From: Methylumidiphilus sp963753955
GTDB taxonomy: Bacteria > Pseudomonadota > Gammaproteobacteria > Methylococcales > Methylococcaceae
Direction: 5' to 3'
DNA length: 64,000 nucleotides
NCBI GenBank assembly: GCA_963753955.1
Contig: CAVWEM010000011.1
Coordinates: 85,998 to 149,997, forward strand
Shown here: one piece after another, positions 49,187-58,664 of the stretch
Layout of the letters: each line of letters begins with the position of its first letter
Numbering within the stretch: the first letter of the stretch is position 1
Program-made: the position numbers and the translations under genes
The notes under the pieces: model-generated
Seen by the model: the letters and a program-made list of their open reading frames with translations, nothing else
Told to the model about the DNA's origin: nothing
The model's database searches: none

Positions 49187-50377
49187 CTCATCACCTATCA
49201 GTTTCTCATAACCACTTGAAAGGTCGGCAAAGGGATGCCGTTTTGCAGGCACCGCTTCAGGCGGCGCAAGCCCCGTGTGAGCCAGGACACCAAACTGCGG
49301 TGGAGTTTCCCGAAGCTCCAATGGTTAGGGCCGCTTTGCGCTTGTGTTTTTTTTCGAGTGGGGTCGGGCGGCGCAAAGCATCTTCCCGGCCGACGCGGAC
49401 ACACCAGTGCATCGCCAGCGACATGACGAGGAGCAGCCGCTCCAGGCGGCCGGCATGCTCCAGTTGCGAATCCTCCAGCTCGAAGCCCCGGCCCTTGAAG
49501 TCGGAGAACATCGGCTCGATGGCCCAGCGGGCGGTGTGGTCGAGCACCGCGGCCCGCGTCGGGGCGCAGTCCATGGCGATTATCCACGGCTCCGGATGGC
49601 CCGCCTCGTGGAGGATGCCGAGGTTGGTCATGACGCCCTGCGCGAACAGCCGCACCCCCGGCAGGTAGCGCTCAACCACGCCCCGAGCCAGCTCGCCGGT
49701 GGCGGTCTCGTCGCCAGGGCCCGGATCCGCCCGGCAGGTTGCCTTTCAGCCGCAGGCGGTAGCCCCAGCCGTGGCCACCGGGCCAGGCGAACAGGGGGCG
49801 GCCGAGGGGTAGAACCGATCCGCCGACAACAGCGCCTTCGCGCCCTCCGGCAGCCAGGCCAAGGCTTGTTCCAGTAGCTTACGCTGGCCCTCGAAGCCGA
49901 TGTTGGCCGGACCTTCCTCGGCCAGCCAAGCCAGCGGCAGCGCCCGGTCGCCGACCCCCGGCCCCGCCATCAACACCGCCACGCGGTCGCCCAGCTCGGT
50001 CTGGTCCATGCTCAGCAGCACGGTCTGCCCGTTCCGCGCCGCCTTGGACAGCTCTTCCCGTGCAAAAGGCTCCATCACCGCCGTGGCCAGCAGCAACGGG
50101 TCCTTCAGCAAGCGCCTTGGCCATTGCTCGCGCATGCCCTGGCGCTCGGTTTCCAGCGGCGGCAGGTTGGCCAGCTCCACCGTGTTCGGCGTCTGGCCCT
50201 CGATCATCGCGCCCACGGCCAGCGACAGTTTCCTCGCCACCGTCTTGCGCAACCCCGGAAGCGCGGCGGCAAGCCCGCGTTCCACTTCGTCAGCCAGCTT
50301 TTTTACAGTCCCCATCGGCCCCTATTGGCAAGAATCGTCTAAATGCGGAAGCCTATCTGAAACTGATAGGTGATGAG
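49187..50377 (-). mobile_element. IS4-type insertion sequence, decayed
   Basis: 1,191 bases bounded by 19-bp perfect inverted repeats (CTCATCACCTATCAGTTTC). It encodes a frameshifted DDE transposase on the minus strand. No target duplication was seen at the flanks. It separates the TOTE-type remnant from the DUF4160 gene. Confidence 0.85.
49257..50315 (-). pseudogene. IS4-family transposase, frameshifted
   Basis: The first block, from 50315, reads MGTVKKLADEVERGLAAALP, then TVLLSMDQTELGDRVAVLMA with the first catalytic Asp and GAKALLSADRFYPS with the second. Frame changes near 49800 and 49690-49745 follow; GGHGWGYRLRLKGNL survives between them. The last block, 49679-49257, has RWAIEPMFSDFKGRGFELED with the catalytic Glu in the IS4 YREK-like region. 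At least two indels make it inactive as read. Confidence 0.82.
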
Positions 50378-50577
50378 ACCCTTAAGCTTCAGTTCTTGTC
50401 GTTACACACAAATGCGTCTTCGTTTCTGCCACCCGAAGGGTTGCCAGCCATTAGTCGGGGGTTGAGCGTAAGCGATACCCCGGGTTGCGGTCAGAAAAAA
50501 GAAGCCGACCGGTCGTAGCAAACCAGCCTCAAACCCACGTATCCTCAGAAAATGCTGCAAATGTCATGTCGGCTGTC
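50378..50577. other. Intergenic, no gene seen
   Basis: 200 bases right of the IS4-type element. An ORF on the plus strand through 50485-51138 runs antisense to the DUF4160 gene and fhs and has no family resemblance. No terminator was identified. Confidence 0.35.
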
Positions 50578-50820
50578 TCATTTGAGCGGATCAATACGGT
50601 AAGACGTTTCACCGTTCATCGCCTGTTCCCAATCGGCGAACAGTTCATCCCTCTGCAGGTCTATCCATACCTGCGCCATGCGCAACTACCGGGCCGGAAT
50701 TTCCCCGGCGAGCAAAGCGCCATCTTCTATCGCAATAGCCGCTTTCATGCCTTGATAACGGACATGGACATGGACATGGACATGCGGCATATGATGTTTG
50801 ACGTTAATCTCGAAAAACAA
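50578..50820 (-). pseudogene. DUF4160-like protein with internal stop and repeat expansion
   Basis: The minus frame reads HHMPHVHVHVHVHVRYQGMK, AAIAIEDGALLAGEIPAR, a TAG at 50686-50688, then LRMAQVWIDLQRDELFADWE and MNGETSYRIDPLK with TGA at 50578. The pattern 'PxHVHVRY... D-G-L-L-G-P-R... W..L...EL...WE' is that of DUF4160, usually found beside DUF2442 in putative toxin-antitoxin-like pairs. A His-Val dipeptide is repeated by a tandem hexanucleotide, and the N-terminus before the HHMPH lacks the usual start. The gene looks dead. It lies 14 bases after the fhs stop, on the same strand. Confidence 0.65.
50761..50784. repeat. Tandem hexanucleotide (GACATG)4
   Basis: Four exact copies inside the DUF4160-like frame, coding for His-Val repeats on the minus strand. 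The relatives I recall have one or two such units, so this is an expansion. Confidence 0.85.
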
Positions 50821-50834
50821 GGACGTTCACAGAA

Positions 50835-52508
50835 TCAAAACAAGCCACTAATCTTCCCATGCTCGTCCACGTCAATCCGCTCCGCCGCCGGGGTTTTCGG
50901 CAGGCCGGGCATGGTCATGATGCTGCCGCAGATGACGACGACGAACTCCGCGCCGTGGGCGGGGCGGACTTCACGGATCGGGAGGATATGGCCGCTGGGC
51001 GCGCCTTTGAGGGTGGGGTCGGCGGAAAACGAGGTCTGGGTCTTGGCGATGCACACCGGGAAGTGGCTGTATTCCTCGCTCAAGCCCGCCAATTGCCTGC
51101 GCGCCGCGATGTCGGCGATGATGTCGGCGGCACCGTAGGTCTTGGTGGCGATGGCTTTGATCTTGTCCCACAAGGGCGCGTGTTCGTCGTAGAGGAAACG
51201 GAAGTCGCTCTTGCCCTCGTCCAGGATGCGCAGCACTTCGTGACCCAGATCTTCCGCGCCCTTGCCGCCTTCCGCCCAATGGGTGCAGATGATGGCCTTG
51301 GAGCCTAGCGCCTCGACCTTCTGCTTGAGCAAGGCGATTTCGGCGGCGGTGTCGGAGGTAAAATGGTTGATGGCGACCACGGTGGGCAGGCCGAACTGCC
51401 CTTGCAGGTTGTTCAGATGCCGCTCCAAGTTGACGAAACCGGCTTCCAGCGCTTCCAGGTTTTCAGCGCCTAAATCCTTCACCTCGATGCCGCCGTGGGA
51501 CTTCAACGCCCGCACAGTCGCCACCAGCACCACCGCGTCGGGCTGGATGCCAGCCTTGCGGCATTTGATGTCGATGAATTTCTCCGCGCCCAAGTCCGCG
51601 CCGAAACCCGCCTCGGTGACGACGATGTCGGCCAGCTTCAACGCAGTCTTCGTAGCGATGACCGTGTTGCAGCCGTGGGCGATGTTGGCGAAAGGCCCGC
51701 CGTGGATGAACACCGGATTGTTTTCCAGGGTCTGAACCAAGTTCGGCCTGAGCGCATCCTTCAGCAAAGCCGCCATCGCGCCATGGGCCTTGAGGTCGTG
51801 GGCGAAGATAGGCTTGTTCTCGCCCAGCGTATAGCCCACCAGGATATTGCCCAGCCGTTCGCGCAATTCCTTGATGGAGTTGGACAGGCACAGGATCGCC
51901 ATGACCTCAGAGGCGGCGATGATGTCAAAGCCATCCTGGCGCGGGAAGCCGTTAGGCGGGCCACCCAGGGCGACGACGACTTCGCGCAACGCCCGGTCGT
52001 TCATGTCGATGACGCGCTTCCAATGGATCTTGCGCTCGTCCAGATTCAAGGCGTTGCCCTGGTGGATGTGGTTGTCGATCATCGCCGCCAGCAGGTTGTG
52101 GGCGACGCCGATGGCGTGGAAATCACCGGTGAAGTGCAGGTTGATATCCTCCATCGGCATCACCTGGGCATAGCCGCCGCCCGCCGCCCCGCCTTTGACA
52201 CCGAAGCATGGCCCTAGCGCCGGTTCGCGCAGGCAGACCATGGTCTTTTTGCCCAGACGGTTGAGGGCGTCGCCCAAGCCGACCGTGGTCGTGGTCTTGC
52301 CTTCGCCGGCCGGCGTCGGGCTGATGGCCGTGACCAGCACCAGCTTGCCATTGGGCCGGTCTTTGACGCTTTCGATGTATTCCAGCGACAGCTTGGCCTT
52401 GTAATGGCCATAAGGGTCGAGATGTTCCGCGTCTATCCCCAGCCGTTCCTGGGCCAGCCCGATGATCGGCTTCATCGTGGCTTGTTGTGCGATTTCGATG
52501 TCGGACAT
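50835..52508 (-). CDS. fhs: Formate-tetrahydrofolate ligase
   Basis: A 557-residue enzyme making 10-formyl-tetrahydrofolate from formate, THF and ATP. AGGAG five bases before the ATG at 52508 fixes the start; the ORF extends to 52670 without support. LVLVTAISPTPAGEGKTTTT is the P-loop, CLREPALGPCFGVKGGAAGG the folate-site segment, and DIVVTEAGFGADLGAEKFID and AINHFTSDTAAEIALLKQK further family motifs. In aerobic C1 users it supplies formyl-THF. HoxX, encoded about 6 kb away, uses 10-formyl-THF, so the two may be linked by substrate. Confidence 0.96.
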   Translation of the reverse strand: MSDIEIAQQATMKPIIGLAQERLGIDAEHLDPYGHYKAKLSLEYIESVKDRPNGKLVLVTAISPTPAGEGKTTTTVGLGDALNRLGKKTMVCLREPALGPCFGVKGGAAGGGYAQVMPMEDINLHFTGDFHAIGVAHNLLAAMIDNHIHQGNALNLDERKIHWKRVIDMNDRALREVVVALGGPPNGFPRQDGFDIIAASEVMAILCLSNSIKELRERLGNILVGYTLGENKPIFAHDLKAHGAMAALLKDALRPNLVQTLENNPVFIHGGPFANIAHGCNTVIATKTALKLADIVVTEAGFGADLGAEKFIDIKCRKAGIQPDAVVLVATVRALKSHGGIEVKDLGAENLEALEAGFVNLERHLNNLQGQFGLPTVVAINHFTSDTAAEIALLKQKVEALGSKAIICTHWAEGGKGAEDLGHEVLRILDEGKSDFRFLYDEHAPLWDKIKAIATKTYGAADIIADIAARRQLAGLSEEYSHFPVCIAKTQTSFSADPTLKGAPSGHILPIREVRPAHGAEFVVVICGSIMTMPGLPKTPAAERIDVDEHGKISGLF

Positions 52509-53169
52509 GGATGCTCCTGAAGGATTGAATCTTTTTTTGGATTGCGCGAAAGAAGCCCGGACGGGCGGCGAAGGGGTTGGGCGCGTGGGGAATCGGTTCA
52601 TTTTACCAGCGGCAGGGATGTCACGACAGCGGCGCTTGCGAGAGGAGTTGTCGGCCCTCGCCCGATGCACTGGTCAATTCATGATAAGATTTCATGCCAA
52701 ACGGGTCGCCGAGGAACTCGCATCCGCCCGCCGTTGTCACATGGATTCATTCTCACGGATTGCAAAAGCGTTTGCCTACTCATCCCCTGCCAAGCCAACG
52801 CCTGGGCCTCGCCCTTGTCATCACTTTGATCCTCGCCTTGAGCTTGGGGGGCTAAGGAACGCGCAAGCCTGGGCCTTTGACTGCGCCGATGTCAGCCATT
52901 CGGTTAGCTTGGACGACGAAGCCGACGACGGCGAGTCCTGCATCCTGAATGCGATGCCGTCCGTGGCCGTCTCCACGCCCGCCGTTCCGCCCGGCGAGTC
53001 TTGTGTTTATTTCTTCCCTAGTCTGGCAATCCCCCCCGCGAACCCTCCGCCCATACGCGCCTGAGCCTTGCCAATGGCGTCTTGCGGTCCAGCCCGCCGA
53101 CGTACCCGACAACCGCCCGCCAATCCGGCCAGGGCGGCTATCCCCATAGCCCAGGTTTTCAGATTACTT
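52509..53169. other. Gap before the metal-efflux operon, possible decayed small gene
   Basis: 660 bases. One frame holds RLGLALVITLILALSLGG, which looks like a signal peptide, but it ends at a stop and has no intact continuation. Other short ORFs (for example one from ATG 52681 to 53064) show no family. A small CzcI-like periplasmic gene, often found ahead of czcCBA, could have decayed here, but this is a guess. Confidence 0.35.
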
Positions 53170-54459
53170 ATGCGACTCACGCGACCCCCGGCGCTTGCCA
53201 GATCAGCGCCCCGTTTTTTTATCCGTCCCTGTTGCCTATTCGCCTTGCTCGTGGCCGGGGCGTTTGCGGCCCAGGCCGAACCCCGCCTGACCCTGCCGCA
53301 ACTGCTCAAACTGTTGGAAGCCCACAACCCCAGCCTGGCGCTGGCGTCGGCCCGGCAGGAATCGGCTCTCGGGGCATTGGACACCGCCACTGCCTACCCC
53401 AATCCCGAAATCGAGGTCTTGGGAGGCACCACCAAGGGGAAAGGGACCGGGGCGCTCAATGGCAGCAACCAAGAGGTTTTCCTCTCCCAACCAATCGATC
53501 TGCCTTTCGTCCGCGAGGCGCGTCGCAAAGTCGCCGAAGCCGGCATCGAGACCGCCGACGAGGCCAACCGGGCCGTCTGGCTGAACGTGCGTAGCCAGAC
53601 GCGGCAGGATTTTTACGAAATTCTCAGAAGGCGGGCGGAGTTGGAGATCGCCGAAGACAATGAGCGGCTGCTCCAGCAAATCCGCGACAAGATCGGGCTG
53701 AAAGTGGAGGTCGGCGAAGCGCCCCGCTACGAGGAGGTCAAGGCCACCGCCGAATGGCTGAACGCCGTCAAATTGAAGCAAAGCGCGGCGGTGCGGGTGG
53801 AAGACGCCAAGTCGGCGTTACATGCTTTGTTTGGCGCGGCCCTGCCTTACCCGTTCTAGGTGTCCGGCGAATTGCCGCCGCCCGCCAAAGATCTGCCGTC
53901 CATCGCGGTGCTGCGCGAGGAGGCGCTGGCCAACCAACCCTTGCTGCGGCAAACCCACGCCCAGATCCGGCAGGCGCGGGCCAAGCTAGGCTACGAGCAA
54001 GACCTACGCTATCCCCAGCCCACCCTCAAAGTTGGCGGACAACGCGATTACGACGCGGATCAATGGCAGGTGGGCATTTCCATCCCCTTGCCGTTGTGGA
54101 ACCAGAGCCAAGGGCCGATCCGCGAGGCGACGGCGGAACTGAGCCAGGCCGAGGCGCAGGCCGCGCAACAGGAACTGGCGGTGCTGCGCGAACTGGAGGG
54201 TGCCTGGAACCGCTACCGCATCGCCCATGCCCAAGTCGAAACCTTTGAGTCCGGCTTGTTGAAGCAGGCGGAAAGCGCCTTGAGCGTGGCCGAGGCCTGC
54301 TAACGGCTGGGCGAGCGCGCCATCCTCAACTTCCTCGACGCCCAACGCACATTCCGTAGCGTCAGATTGGATTATCTGAGTGCCCGCTTCGACCGCCAGG
54401 CCGCTTTGATCGACCTGGAACGCCTGCTCGCCACCGAATTGAAGGAAAACCGCCTATGA
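53170..54459 (+). pseudogene. czcC: CzcC/CusC-like outer-membrane efflux protein with two nonsense codons
   Basis: The frame starts with a signal peptide (CCLFALLVAGAFAAQAEP) and the outer-membrane efflux repeat: RLTLPQLLKLLEAHNPSLAL, ALDTATAYPNPEIEVLGGTT, FLSQPIDLPFVREARRKVAE. A TAG at 53857-53859 interrupts after ALPYPF; the same frame resumes VSGELPPPAKDLPSIAVLRE. A TAA at 54301-54303 interrupts again after SALSVAEAC, before RLGERAILNFLDAQRTFRSV. The true stop at 54457-54459 overlaps czcB by ATGA. No indel is needed; the expected codons are Gln and Tyr. Family assignment to heavy-metal RND channels is from context and the LDAQRTFRSVRLDYL segment. Confidence 0.85.
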
Positions 54460-55560
54460 AGCCGCTTATTCTGCTGCTGTTAATTCTGCTGCCCGCGCCG
54501 TCCAACGGGGAGGAACCGCCACGCAGCGTCACCGCCAACTCCGCGCTACTGAAGCAATTGCGCATCATGGCGGTAGGCCAGTCGGAAATGCACGATTCCC
54601 TGCGTGTACAGGCCCGCGTCGACCTCGACCAGCAAAGGGTCGCCCGCATCGGCGCGACAGCGACGGGCCGCATCGTGGAAATCAAAGCCATGCTGGGCAA
54701 CCCCGTGCATAAAGGCGAAACCCTGGCCGTCCCCAATAGCGCCGAACTGGGCATGGCCCAGGCGGCCTATTTAAAAGCCGGCTCGCAAGTCAACCTGCGC
54801 CGCCTCGCCGTAAGCCGCGCCGAACGGCTGCTGCAAGCCGACGTGATCGCCGCCGCCGAACTGCAAGAACGCCAAGGCATGTTGCACGAGGCCGAAGTCG
54901 ATTTACGCGCTGCCACAGACCAGTTGCGGGTCATGGGCATGAATGAAGCGGATCTGGCCCGGCTGGCCAAGGAAAAGGCTATCCATTCGTTCACGCCCAT
55001 CGTCGCCAGCCTGGACGGCACGGTCATCAAGCGCAATATCACGCTAGGCCAGGTGGTGCAGCCCGCCGACGCGCTGTACACCGTCGCCGACTTGTCGCAT
55101 GTCTGGCTGGTGGCCGAGGTGCCCGAACAGCAGGCGCGTTGGGCGCGGGAGGGCGACGAGGCCAGCGCCGACATCCCCGCGCTACCCGACCACAAATTTA
55201 GCGGCAAGCTGATCTACGTCGCCGATCTGGTCAACCCGGAAACGCGCACCATCACCGTGCGCATGGACATGGCCGAATCCGCACCGCCATCTGAAGCCGC
55301 AGATGCTGGCGACGTTGCTGATTCGGAAGCTGGATTCGCAGCAATTGGTGCTGCCGGATTCGGCGGTGATCCGCGATAACAACCTCGACCATGTGTTCGT
55401 CGAAACCGTGCCCGCCCATTTTGAATTGCGCCCGGTGCGTCTCGGCGACCGGGAAGGCGATGTCAGGCAGATCCTCGACGGACTTAAGCCCGGCGAAAAA
55501 GTCGTCGTGGAAGGCGGTTTCCATCTCAACAACGAACGCCTGCGCAAGGAATTGGAGTAG
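54456..55560 (+). pseudogene. czcB: CzcB/CusB-like periplasmic adaptor, one frameshift
   Basis: An HlyD-type membrane-fusion protein with a signal peptide (LILLLLILLPAPSNG). RVDLDQQRVARIGATATGRI and VHKGETLAVPNSAELGMAQA are the lipoyl half-motifs; a coiled hairpin follows; then SLDGTVIKRNITLGQVVQPA and LYTVADLSHVWLVAEVPEQQ. Near 55272 the frame shifts: the sequence NPHRHLKPQMLATLLIRKLD continues the beta-barrel and membrane-proximal domains to the stop at 55558-55560. It connects the inner-membrane pump with the outer-membrane channel. No His-rich metal-binding N-terminus as in some CzcB proteins is seen. Confidence 0.85.
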
Positions 55561-55563
55561 GCC

Positions 55564-58500
55564 ATGCTGAATTCCTTGATCCGTGGCGGGCTGGGCAACC
55601 GCATTGTCATCATCGTGCTGGCCTTGGCGCCGGTCGGCTCTGGCATGCAGGCGCTACAAAAACTGTCCGTCGATGCCTTCCCCGACGTGACCAACGTCCA
55701 GGTGCAAGTCGCCACCGAAGCGCAGGGGCGTTCGCCGGAGGAAGTCGAGCGCTTTATCACCGTGCCGATGGAAATCGCCATGACCGGCTTGCCCGGCTTG
55801 GTCGAAATGCGCTCGCTGAACAAAAACGCGCTGTCCATCATCACGCTGGTGTTCACCGACCAGACCGAGGTGTATTTCGCGCGGCAATTGGTTATGGAGC
55901 GGCTGATGGAAGTCAGCCACAAAATGCTGGAAGGCGTCTCGCCGATTCTGGGGCCGGTCTCGACCGGCTTGGGCGAGGTCTACCAATACACGCTAGACCG
56001 CGACGACGACGGCCAGCGCGAACTGAGCCGCGAGGATTTGATGAAGCGGCGTGAAACCCAGGACTGGGTCGTGCGCCCGTTGCTGCGCGGCATCCAAGGC
56101 GTTGCCGAGATCAACTCGCAAGGCGGCTATATCAAGCAATACCAAGTGCTGGTCAACCCCGACCGGATGCGCCATTACCGGATTCCCCTGAGCGCAGTGT
56201 TCGACGCGCTGGCCCGCAACAACGCCAACAGCGGCGGCGGCGTGCTGCCGCATTACGCCGAGCAATACCTGATTCGAGGGCTAGGACTGGCGCGCAATGT
56301 CGAAGACATTGGCAATATCGTGCTGAAAGAAGAAAACAGCGTACCGGTGCATATCCACGACGTGGCCGAGGTCAAGATAGGCCACGAGGTGCGCGTCGGC
56401 GCGGTCATCAAAAACGGCTACACCGAATCGGTAGGCGGCATCGTCATGATGCTGCGCGGCGGCAACGCCAAAGAAGTCGTCTGCCGGATCAAGGCCCGCG
56501 TGGAAGAAATCAACGACCAGCATATGCTGCCGGACGGCTTGAAGATCGTGCCGTATTACGACCGCAGCGAATTGGTGGATGCCGCCTTGCACACGGTGAC
56601 GAAAGTCCTGATCGAAGGCATCGTGTTGGTGGTGGTCATTTTATTCTTGTTTCTGGGGGACGTACGCTCCAGCCTGATCGTGGTCGGCACGCTGGTCGTC
56701 ACGCCGCTGACCACGTTCATCGTGATGAACCGACTGGGCATCTCGGCCAACCTGATGTCCTTGGGCGGGTTGGCGATTGCGATTGGCTTGATCGTCGATG
56801 GGTATGTGGTCGTCGTCGAAAACGCCTTCCGCTTGCTGACCTTGGGCAAGCAACAGCGCATACCCCGGCTGCAAGTGGTCATGCAGGCGGCGGAAGAAGT
56901 GGCGACGCCGGTGTTGTTCGTGGTCGGCATCATCATCGTCGTGTTCCTGCCCTTGATGACCTTGCAAGGCATGGAAGGCAAGATGTTCGCGCCCTTGGCC
57001 TACACCATCGCCATCGCGCTGCTGATTTCCTTAGGGCTGTCGCTGACGCTGACGCCAGTGTTGTGTTCGCAGCTGCTGGTCGGCCAGGATGGCCACGAAC
57101 ACGACACCCGGCTGATCGCCTGGATGAAAAAGCCTTACTTGAAACTGCTGGGATGGTCGTTGGACCATGGCAAGGCGGTCGTGTTGCTGGCCTTGGGCCT
57201 GTTCGCCGCCGCCATGGCCTTGATTCCGCTGCTGGGCACCTCGTTCATTCCCGAGATGAAAGAAGGCTCCATCGTCCCCGCCATCAACCGGATGCCCAAC
57301 ATTTCCCTGGAAGAAGGCATCAAGATGGAAATGGAGGCGATGCGGATGGTGATGGACATTCCCGGCGTGCGCATGGTCGTCACCAACATCGGGCGCGGCG
57401 AGAGCCCCGCCGACACGCAAGGCCAGAACGAATCCACCCCCATCGCCACGTTGAAGCCCCGTAAAGAATGGCCGAAGGGCTGGACGCAAGACACCATCGC
57501 CGACGCGATGCGAGACAAACTGGCGCAGAACCTGCTAGGCGTGCAACTGGTCATGGCGCAGCCGATTTCCGACCGCGTCGATGAATTGCTGACCGGCGTG
57601 CGCTCAGATGTCGCGGTTCGGCGACGACCTGGAAGCCTTGAAGAAAACTGCCAATGACATCGCCAAAGTCGCCGGCACGATCAAAAGCGCTCAAGACATT
57701 CGCGTCGAGCGCGTGACTGGGCAGCAATACCTGAACATCGGCATCGACCGGGGGGCTTTGTCGCGCTACGGCCTTAACGCCAGTGGCGTGCACGATCTGA
57801 TCGAAACCGCCATCGGCGGCAAGGTCGCCACGGAAATCTACGAAGGCGAACGCCGCTTCGGCGCGGCGGTGCGCTTGCCGGAAGGCTTCCGCGACAGCAT
57901 CGAGGACATCGACGGCTTGTTGCTCAGTTCCGTCGATGGCGCGACCGTGCCGCTAGGCGATGTGTCGCATATCGAACTGGCCGACGGCCCGGCACAAATC
58001 AGCCGCGAAATGGCCAAGCGCCGCATCGTCGTCGGCGTCAATGTCCGCGACCGGGATTTAGGCGGCTTCGTCGCCGAGTTGCAAAAAGCCGTGGCGAATC
58101 AAGTGAAGCTGCCGGAAGCCTATTACTTGGAATGGGGCGGGCAATTCCAGAACATGGAACGCGCCATGGGCCATCTGAAAATCATCGTACCCATCACCAT
58201 CGGCGCGATTTTTTTCCTGCTGTTCATGCTGTTCAACTCGGTACGCTTTGCCGCCTTGATTATCTTAGTGCTGCCGTTCGCCTCCATCGGCGGCGTGGTC
58301 GCGCTGTTTGCCAGCGGCGAATACCTGTCGGTGCCTGCGTCGGTGGGCTTCATCGCTCTGTGGGGCATCGCCGTGTTGAACGGCGTGGTGCTGGTATCCT
58401 ACATCCGGAGCCTGAGGGATGGCGGCATGGGGCAGGCGGATGCCGTCCGGCTAGGCTGCGAACAGCGCTTCCGCCCGGTGATGATGACCGCCACCGTCGC

Positions 58501-58663
58501 CCTGCTCGGTCTCGTACCCTTCCTGTTCGCCACCGGGCCGGGTTCCGAAGTTCAACGGCCTCTGGCCATCGTCGTGATCGGCGGGCTTATCACCTCGACT
58601 CTGCTGACCTTGGTGATGTTGCCGAGCCTGTACCGTTGGTTTGAAGAAGAGCGCGGCAATTGA
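55564..58663 (+). pseudogene. czcA: CzcA/CusA-like heavy-metal RND pump, one frameshift
   Basis: About 1,030 residues of an inner-membrane RND proton antiporter. The first block (to about 57605) has FPDVTNVQVQVATEAQGRSP, VERFITVPMEIAMTGLPGL, ILFLFLGDVRSSLIVVGTLV and LAIAIGLIVDGYVVVVENAF (TM4 proton-relay segment). A frameshift near 57600-57610 moves homology to the frame of 57608: LEALKKTANDIAKVAGTIKS, EWGGQFQNMERAMGHLKIIV, ALWGIAVLNGVVLVSYIRSL and VMMTATVALLGLVPFLFATG. TM4 has AIG-x3-DG rather than the DFG-x3-DG of CzcA or CnrA, so the metal is not predicted. With czcC and czcB it forms a tripartite exporter, damaged as read. Confidence 0.87.
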
Positions 58664-58664
58664 A

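Noticed and set aside
50485..51138. 217-residue plus-strand ORF with an Asp-Met repeat
   Set aside because: Antisense to the DUF4160 remnant and fhs; its Asp-Met repeat comes from the GACATG tandem.
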